From assembly GCF_022539505.1 (NCBI RefSeq), contig NC_061512.1, forward strand, positions 256,076,510-256,140,509: 64,000 nt of DNA, given 5' to 3'. Within the stretch, counting starts at the first letter, position 1, and each line of letters starts with the position of its first letter. Source of the stretch: Lolium rigidum. Taxonomy: Eukaryota; Streptophyta; Magnoliopsida; Poales; Poaceae. Shown here in pieces: positions 58,785-64,000 of this stretch. The notes under the pieces were generated by a model. The model searched no databases. It was given only the letters and a program-made list of their open reading frames with translations, and was not told the origin of the DNA. The position numbers were made by a program, and so were the translations under genes.

Positions 58785-59912
58785 AAGTCCGGAGATGGGC
58801 CGCGATTGAAGATAGGCTTAGAGGACATACGTATGAAGTGTCTATGAATCGGCCTTGTACGAGAGTTTGGGCTAGATTGCCCGTGTATCTGTAAATTATG
58901 GTAGATTACGAATTAAGAGATAGAGTTTAGCTCGTACACGGTTAGGTTTATTCCTGAATTAGAAAGTCCACGGACTATAAATATGTACCTAGGGTTATTG
59001 AGAAAGGAGGACGATCACGTTCACAACAAACCAATCTAGGCGCATCGCCACCCCTTGTTTCGAGGGTTTCTCCCGGGTAAGCAACATGCTGCCTCTTGCG
59101 ATCTAGGCAGTATCAGTTTATTCGTTACCGGTGTTGCTCGTGCTGAAGCCTTTTTGATGGCGAGCAACACCCTTATCGTAGATGTTTTGGAGCTAACGTC
59201 GATGCTTTTATGTTATGCTTGTTTAGCTATGCTACCCCTCAACATCTAGCTGCCCTTACACCTATCTTGGGTGTAAGGGCAGCATCTTGCTTAATCTCTA
59301 GTTAGTAGATCCGATCTGTTATAGTTGTTCCTTGTTCTACAAGGATTAGTTTGATATCTGCATGGTTAGGCCTTGCAAACGGGTTGAACGATCCGGTAGT
59401 GCGTAAGGTGTGGTTTGCTGATCCTAGAAGGGATTGTTCCGGGAACCAACTTCATGTCGGTTTTTAGGCCTCGTTTAGGACTAGTTTTCTATCATCTTTC
59501 GTATCTGCTAGGCTCAACTACGCGTAGGACGTTCCGGTTATGCGGTGAAAACCCTGGACTGTCGTAGATTGGTTTAGCTTTGTATTGATAAAGCAGGATC
59601 CCCATGTCATCGTAAATCCAACATGGACCATGGGGCAATCGGCTCCTCGAGCCGATCCACGAAACAACTTAAGAGCCGATCGGGGCTCGTATTTAATGTT
59701 TACGTGTTTGCCATGCAGGAAACTGATCGAAGCAATCCATCACCTTCCTGACCAGGTATAGGTCAGGTGGCACGCCCTCGCAACCGCCAGGACGTGCGCC
59801 AGAGGCATTGCGGGCCGTTGCCCGAGGGACCAGGATCCACCAGCAGTCCTGGGAGCCTCCCGGCTCTACGTGTTGCCCGTTGCTGCTCGCCGGTGGGTTT
59901 TGGTAGGCAACA
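58785..59912 (+). repeat. 5' LTR of the second Tat-like element
   Basis: The end GTAGGCAACA (59912) is clear because a five-base spacer and the PBS follow. The start is uncertain (58775-58893), as no target duplication could be used. GACTATAAATATGTACC at 58974 is the promoter-like site. A perfect 14-bp stem with a 7-base loop lies at 59249-59283, and ATCGGCTCCTCGAGCCGAT near 59639 is a second inverted repeat. Confidence 0.65.
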
Positions 59913-59917
59913 CATTC

Positions 59918-59935
59918 TGGCACGCTCGGTGGGAC
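59918..59935 (+). other. Primer binding site
   Basis: TGGCACGCTCGGTGGGAC begins with TGG, five bases after the LTR, as expected for a tRNA 3' end complement. I cannot be sure which tRNA it matches. Confidence 0.6.
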
Positions 59936-59970
59936 ACTCTACAGCAACTACGTCGACATCTGCAGCAACC

Positions 59971-62900
59971 ATGTCTAAATCTGCGGATGAGGTGGTGGGC
60001 GAACCAGTCACGTACGCAGATCTGCTTGAGGAGCACAAGAAGAAATACGATGAGATTAAAGCCATCTTGGAAGCCGATCTCATCGGCTCCTTCATGAAGA
60101 CCCGTTCACATGGCATCAGGTGGAAAGGGTTCTCCCCCGAAGGCGTTCTTGATGAAGTGGATCTGTCTACCCCTTCAGAGGAGCGCACCAGAGCTCTGCG
60201 CCAGGAAATTAATTACATGGTGGCTCATTCTCTACACCGTCATTCTGAGAGCTTGGTGAACGCTTTCGAGCGTGTTGCGGTTCGCGTGGTGCAGGAAATC
60301 ATGAAGCATCAGTACTCCCCGTCTGGACCTACCCTAGGGACACACCAGGGAGAACTACCGTTCCAGACCAGACCGCCGCTGCCATTCGCGCTTACAGCTC
60401 CAGAACTACAGGGTTCACCGGCGTACGTCGTCTACAAGGTTGGAGGCGATCCTGGCGATTGCCAATTCCTGTATGAGCCGCCTAAGGAGATCCCACATGG
60501 ATACGTGTGCACGTACGTGCCGGACTGCAATACCTTGGCGCGCATGAACCAGAGTGCACCATCAGGGATTCTTGGAGCAGACGCCGATAAACAGGCATGG
60601 CTAGCTAAGTATGCCACCGGAACGAGTCATGAAAGCTCGGTCCCTGCAGCTCATACCGTGGAGCAAATCAGCACGATCCTGAGAGACCAGTTCGGCATCC
60701 TGCCGAAGAGGAAGACAATCGGCTATTCCAAGCCGTACCCCGACGAGTATGATTTGATCCCGCTGCCACCAAAGTATCGGCTCCCTGAATTCTCAAAGTT
60801 CAATGGATCAGAAGGGTCTAGCTCAATAGAGCACGTGAGCCGATATTTGGCACAGTTGGGCATGATTTCAGCATCGGACCCGTTACGTGTAAGGTTTTTT
60901 GCACAATCTCTCACGGGATCAGCCTTTGGGTGGTACACCTCATTGCCACCAAACTCAGTCCGGACGTGGAAGCAACTGGAAGAGCAGTTTCATGTCCAGT
61001 ACCACTCAGAAGATACCGAGGCTGGCATTGCCGATCTCACGCGAGTGCGGCAGAAGCGGGGAGAAACGGTGTCGGAATACATTCAACGTTTCAGGGCTGT
61101 TAGGAACCGATGTTATTCGGTTCGTTTAACTGAGAAAGAAGCAGTCGATCTGGCAGCATTGGGCCTCGCAACGCCGATCAAGGATCTGGCTTTCCAAGTA
61201 GAATACAGTTCATTGGCGCACATGGTCCAGAAACTAACATCGTATGAGCGGCGTCACCCTGAATTGTACCAGGACAAGTTCAAGCGTCCGGTAGGCCTGG
61301 TCGAGACAGAAGAAGTTGAAGATTCTGCCGAAGACCTGGAAGTAGCCGTGGCTGAATGGGCTCGGGGGGCAGCTCCCGTATCCTGCAAATGGGTAAAACC
61401 ACAAGGGCCTGCAAAAGGGTTTGATTTCGATGTGACCAAGGCTGAGCAGATATTTGATTTATTGCTAAAGGAAAAACAGCTGAAGTTACCCGAAGGCCAT
61501 AAAATCCCTACGGCGCAAGAAATGAACGGGAGACCGTACTGCAAGTGGCATCACTCGTCCACCCATACCACCAAGGACTGCAAAGAGTTTCGTCGGCAGA
61601 TCCAAACGGCGATAGAGCAAGGCCGATTGATCTTTGGGCAGTTTACCATGAAAGTGGACACACATCCGTTCCCTGGCGTCGACATGGTGGAATTCAATCA
61701 CCCCACGAGGCATCCGCCATGTTTCTCATTTGATGTTAACATGGTAGGGCCTGTACACCACCATGGCAAGGATAAAGAAGAAAGCAGTCATGCCCGTGGC
61801 AAGGAAAAGGAGGAGGCCGGCCCACGCGACCGGCCCCGGTATGATGACAAACGGTACCTCACGGAGGAACAAGTCAGAAGCGTGCGATATCAACGACCAT
61901 TCTCCGCACATCTCCTTAACAAGTATGAACGTCAGTATGACCGACGTCGGCAGTACGACAGAGATGACGAAAGATATCATCGGTCTGACGTAGACAATGG
62001 AAGATATCGTCGGTATGATAGAGACGACGAAGGATATGAGCGCCGCGCTAAGGGGAGGTCAAGGGAGCAGGAAGACATGGATAGACACTGGGACTGTCCC
62101 TTCTTTAAGCACTGCTGGGATTCAGGAATGAGCCGATTGCCCACAATCGACAGCTGCCCGGAGTGTAGACAACAGAAGAAGGATGCAGGAGGAGTTTCAG
62201 TTTTCAAGCGTCTAGGGCCTCTCCCACCACAGAACAAACGAGCTGAGTCATCTCAAGATGAAGACTTTGAGGAGTCAGAAGATGAAGAAGAGGATAGATA
62301 CCACCGGCCAAGGTGGTGTCCTGATGGACTCAGCCACTCCCAGAAGCGTAGGGTTCAGCGGCTACAAAGCTTGGAGCAAGCCGAGGCGCAATACCTGCAC
62401 ACGTTGAGGAAAGCGCGGCCCGATCTGGCCGTGAAAATTCAGCAAACTTTGGACGAGGAGAATCGTCCACCGAAGAAAGAATGGCGCCCCAAGCAAGTAA
62501 AAGTCGATGTGGGTACATCGGCTGGCACAAATATGGTGTTCATACTTCCCTCGGAGTTTCGAGCTCCAGAAACTGAAGAAGTGCCGATAGCACAATTTGA
62601 CTGCAGTCCACGGCCAGTTATCTTTGAAAAGCCTCGAGAGAAAGGCTACAAACATTTGAAGGCCTTGTACCTGAAAGGTTATATCAATGGGCAGCCGGTC
62701 GGCAGGATGCTGGTTGACACGGGAGCGGCAGTCAACATAATGCCATACTCCATGCTACGACGTTTGGGACGCTCTAATGCAGACTTGATCAAGACCAACG
62801 TCACACTAAGCGACTTCAACGGCCAAGCCTCAGAGACGCAAGGCGTTCTGAACGTGGATTTAACCGTAGGCCGAAAGACCATCCCTACATCATTCTTCAT

Positions 62901-63183
62901 CGTCGATAGCAAGAGCACCTACGCTGTCCTGCTAGGGAGGGATTGGATTCGCGCCAACTGCTGCATTCCATCTACAATGCACCAATGCCTGATACAGTGG
63001 GATGGAAATGAAGTGGAGGTCGTGCATGCAGATGATTCGACCGAGGTCTCCATAGCTGGCATGAATATTTGGGACTCGAAAGACCAAGAGCCGCTCTCTG
63101 GAATCAGTTTGGACGACTGTGATCGCATCGAGGTTTCAAAAAACGGGGTGAGGCTGGTCTTATCCACCGGCCTGACAGAGTAG
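59971..63183 (+). CDS. Gag-protease polyprotein of a Tat-like gypsy element (open, 1070 aa)
   Basis: The reading is open upstream into the LTR, but the first ATG after the PBS is at 59971 (MSKSADEVVGEPVTYADLLE). A retrotransposon gag domain lies at about residues 260-400 (AQSLTGSAFGWYTSLPPNSV). A knuckle-like CKWHHSSTHTTKDC is near residue 523. An Arg/Tyr/Asp-rich linker (about 640-700) is followed by a second Cys cluster (CPFFKHCWD to CPEC, about 707-735). A retroviral-type aspartic protease has DTGAAVNIM at residues 916-924. The frame has no stop, unusual among the decayed ORFs here. Without polymerase the element would depend on a helper. Confidence 0.85.
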   Translation: MSKSADEVVGEPVTYADLLEEHKKKYDEIKAILEADLIGSFMKTRSHGIRWKGFSPEGVLDEVDLSTPSEERTRALRQEINYMVAHSLHRHSESLVNAFERVAVRVVQEIMKHQYSPSGPTLGTHQGELPFQTRPPLPFALTAPELQGSPAYVVYKVGGDPGDCQFLYEPPKEIPHGYVCTYVPDCNTLARMNQSAPSGILGADADKQAWLAKYATGTSHESSVPAAHTVEQISTILRDQFGILPKRKTIGYSKPYPDEYDLIPLPPKYRLPEFSKFNGSEGSSSIEHVSRYLAQLGMISASDPLRVRFFAQSLTGSAFGWYTSLPPNSVRTWKQLEEQFHVQYHSEDTEAGIADLTRVRQKRGETVSEYIQRFRAVRNRCYSVRLTEKEAVDLAALGLATPIKDLAFQVEYSSLAHMVQKLTSYERRHPELYQDKFKRPVGLVETEEVEDSAEDLEVAVAEWARGAAPVSCKWVKPQGPAKGFDFDVTKAEQIFDLLLKEKQLKLPEGHKIPTAQEMNGRPYCKWHHSSTHTTKDCKEFRRQIQTAIEQGRLIFGQFTMKVDTHPFPGVDMVEFNHPTRHPPCFSFDVNMVGPVHHHGKDKEESSHARGKEKEEAGPRDRPRYDDKRYLTEEQVRSVRYQRPFSAHLLNKYERQYDRRRQYDRDDERYHRSDVDNGRYRRYDRDDEGYERRAKGRSREQEDMDRHWDCPFFKHCWDSGMSRLPTIDSCPECRQQKKDAGGVSVFKRLGPLPPQNKRAESSQDEDFEESEDEEEDRYHRPRWCPDGLSHSQKRRVQRLQSLEQAEAQYLHTLRKARPDLAVKIQQTLDEENRPPKKEWRPKQVKVDVGTSAGTNMVFILPSEFRAPETEEVPIAQFDCSPRPVIFEKPREKGYKHLKALYLKGYINGQPVGRMLVDTGAAVNIMPYSMLRRLGRSNADLIKTNVTLSDFNGQASETQGVLNVDLTVGRKTIPTSFFIVDSKSTYAVLLGRDWIRANCCIPSTMHQCLIQWDGNEVEVVHADDSTEVSIAGMNIWDSKDQEPLSGISLDDCDRIEVSKNGVRLVLSTGLTE

Positions 63184-63197
63184 CAAGACCAGAGGCA

Positions 63198-63575
63198 ATG
63201 GACGTACGTGGCAAGGCCGATCCCTGCGATCGGCCCCAAAAAATAAAAAGCAATGATCTCGCCTCAAGCATGTCACGTAGTCATCATAGAGCACCAATAA
63301 GTTGTAAACCCTCATTGAGCAATGCAATCAAGAAGGAGGCCGATTCTAGCAATCGGCCAAAATTATCCTTGCCATACGTTTTGCCTGGGTTCAGCATCGA
63401 TCTAGCAGGCGATGGGAAGCTAGGGTATGGGTTTACATCAGCTGATGAACTAGGAGAGATTGACATTGGTCCTGGGGATAAGCCACGACCAACATTCATC
63501 AGCAAAACCCAGCCGATGTTCAAGTACAGTTCCTGGAATCAGACAACTGGAGAGCCGATATCTTCAATTACTTGA
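63198..63575 (+). pseudogene. Remnant of the polymerase N-terminal leader
   Basis: A 125-codon frame follows the gag-protease stop by 15 bases. GDGKLGYGFTSADELGEIDI and GDKPRPTFIS resemble the linker that precedes reverse transcriptase in Tat-lineage elements. It ends without any reverse transcriptase motif, and a polypurine-like CGGGGGGCACC follows at 63588. Confidence 0.4.
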
Positions 63576-63648
63576 AAGATTCGGCTCGGGGGGCACCTAA
63601 TATGGAATATCGGACGATGAAATATGGGGCCGATGCACGAAATCGGCC
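63215..63648. repeat. Three hairpins GGCCGAT-N7-ATCGGCC
   Basis: Three 21-base units occur at 63215-63235, 63338-63358 and 63628-63648. Each has the same 7-bp stem and a different 7-base loop (CCCTGCG, TCTAGCA, GCACGAA). Single GCCGAT motifs are also frequent around them. Confidence 0.9.
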
Positions 63649-63793
63649 AGTAAAAAAAAATATACACACAACAACAGGATACAAGTACAGCCGATGCACT
63701 GACATCGACTTTAGAACTGAAAAGCCGATGCACAGCCATAGACTCTAGAAGTACAAGCTCGATTGAGCAGTTATCAGGTTACATGGGGAGGTT

Positions 63794-64000
63794 CTACTGA
63801 AGGAATGCCTCAAGGGCATGGAGGGCGTCAGCACGAACACGATCCACCTCGGCACTCTCGGCCTCATCATCTTCGTCCTTGCCTGTCACCAGCTGCTTGT
63901 TCAAGGCGCGTATTTCGGCCAGATCAGTCTTCAGTTCAGCTTTGAGGCCTTCTGCTTCCTCGTGGGAGTGGGCGATAAGGGCTTCCTTAGCTTGGATAAG
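63794..64000 (-). CDS. Antisense additional ORF, C-terminal coiled coil (partial)
   Basis: The minus-strand frame enters from the window edge (LIQAKEALIAHSHEEAEGLK) and ends at a stop at 63794-63796 after AESAEVDRVRADALHALEAF. The composition is that of a coiled coil. Its position between the coding region and the expected 3' LTR is the same as that of the antisense gene of the first Tat element, so it is probably the 3' end of the same type of gene. Confidence 0.5.
   Translation of the reverse strand, partial: LIQAKEALIAHSHEEAEGLKAELKTDLAEIRALNKQLVTGKDEDDEAESAEVDRVRADALHALEAFLQ

Larger units (their letters stand above)
58785..64000 (+). mobile_element. Second Tat-like gypsy element, no polymerase, continues beyond window
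   Basis: It comprises a 5' LTR, PBS, an open gag-protease ORF, a short remnant of polymerase-side sequence, and an antisense ORF reaching the window end. Reverse transcriptase, RNase H and integrase are missing between 63575 and the antisense ORF. It truncated the ORF1 of the PIF element. Confidence 0.8.

Noticed and set aside
63215..63648. A CRISPR-like array
   Set aside because: The three hairpin units are irregularly spaced in plant retrotransposon DNA and have no constant spacer length.

Overview
The window is nuclear DNA of a grass, almost certainly a cool-season (Pooideae) species: it is packed with nested transposable elements whose termini are those of grass families (a BARE/Angela-type copia LTR starting TGTTGGAGATATGCCC, Athila-type gypsy LTRs starting TGATACGTCTC with a PBS matching tRNA-Asp, CACTA elements with CACTAGTAGAAA ends, PIF/Harbinger elements with GAGCATCTCC or GGGCATCTCC ends and TWA target sites). 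No intact host gene, rRNA, tRNA or CRISPR was found. Two runs of exactly 100 N (26138-26237, 52733-52832) divide the window into contigs A (1-26137), B (26238-52732) and C (52833-64000).

Contig A: small DNA transposons and MITEs (Stowaway, three long-hairpin types, CACTA, PIF/Harbinger), a SINE-like element split by a CACTA element, a retroposon with 18-bp target duplications, a decayed AT-hook/B3 gene, three larger PIF/Harbinger elements (two carry an ORF, one a decayed transposase), a BARE/Angela-like copia LTR, and the 5' half of an Athila-like element (called C') with a gag-protease-like ORF.

Contig B: the 3' half of a Tat-type gypsy element with a spliced antisense gene; an Athila-like element in minus orientation (A) whose only ORF is a putative membrane protein; a sister element in plus orientation (B) inserted into A's 5' LTR and itself hit by two Pack-MULE-like elements, one carrying a DUF3537 gene fragment; the C-terminal half of a PIF/Harbinger transposase; more PIF-type elements; and a truncated copia element with a broken gag. 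Contig C: the 5' half of the Tat element, the rest of A's 3' LTR, the N-terminal half of the same PIF transposase, its divergent Myb/SANT-like ORF1, and a second Tat-like element with an open 1070-residue gag-protease ORF, no reverse transcriptase, and the start of an antisense gene.

The main result is structural. Three independent features (Tat target duplication CACGG, element A target duplication GGGAG/CTCCC, and a transposase reading frame broken at that same site) all become continuous if contig B is reversed. Contig B is therefore most likely mis-oriented in this assembly. After flipping, the order of insertions is: PIF element first, A into its transposase, then B and Tat into A's two LTRs, and the Pack-MULEs into B.
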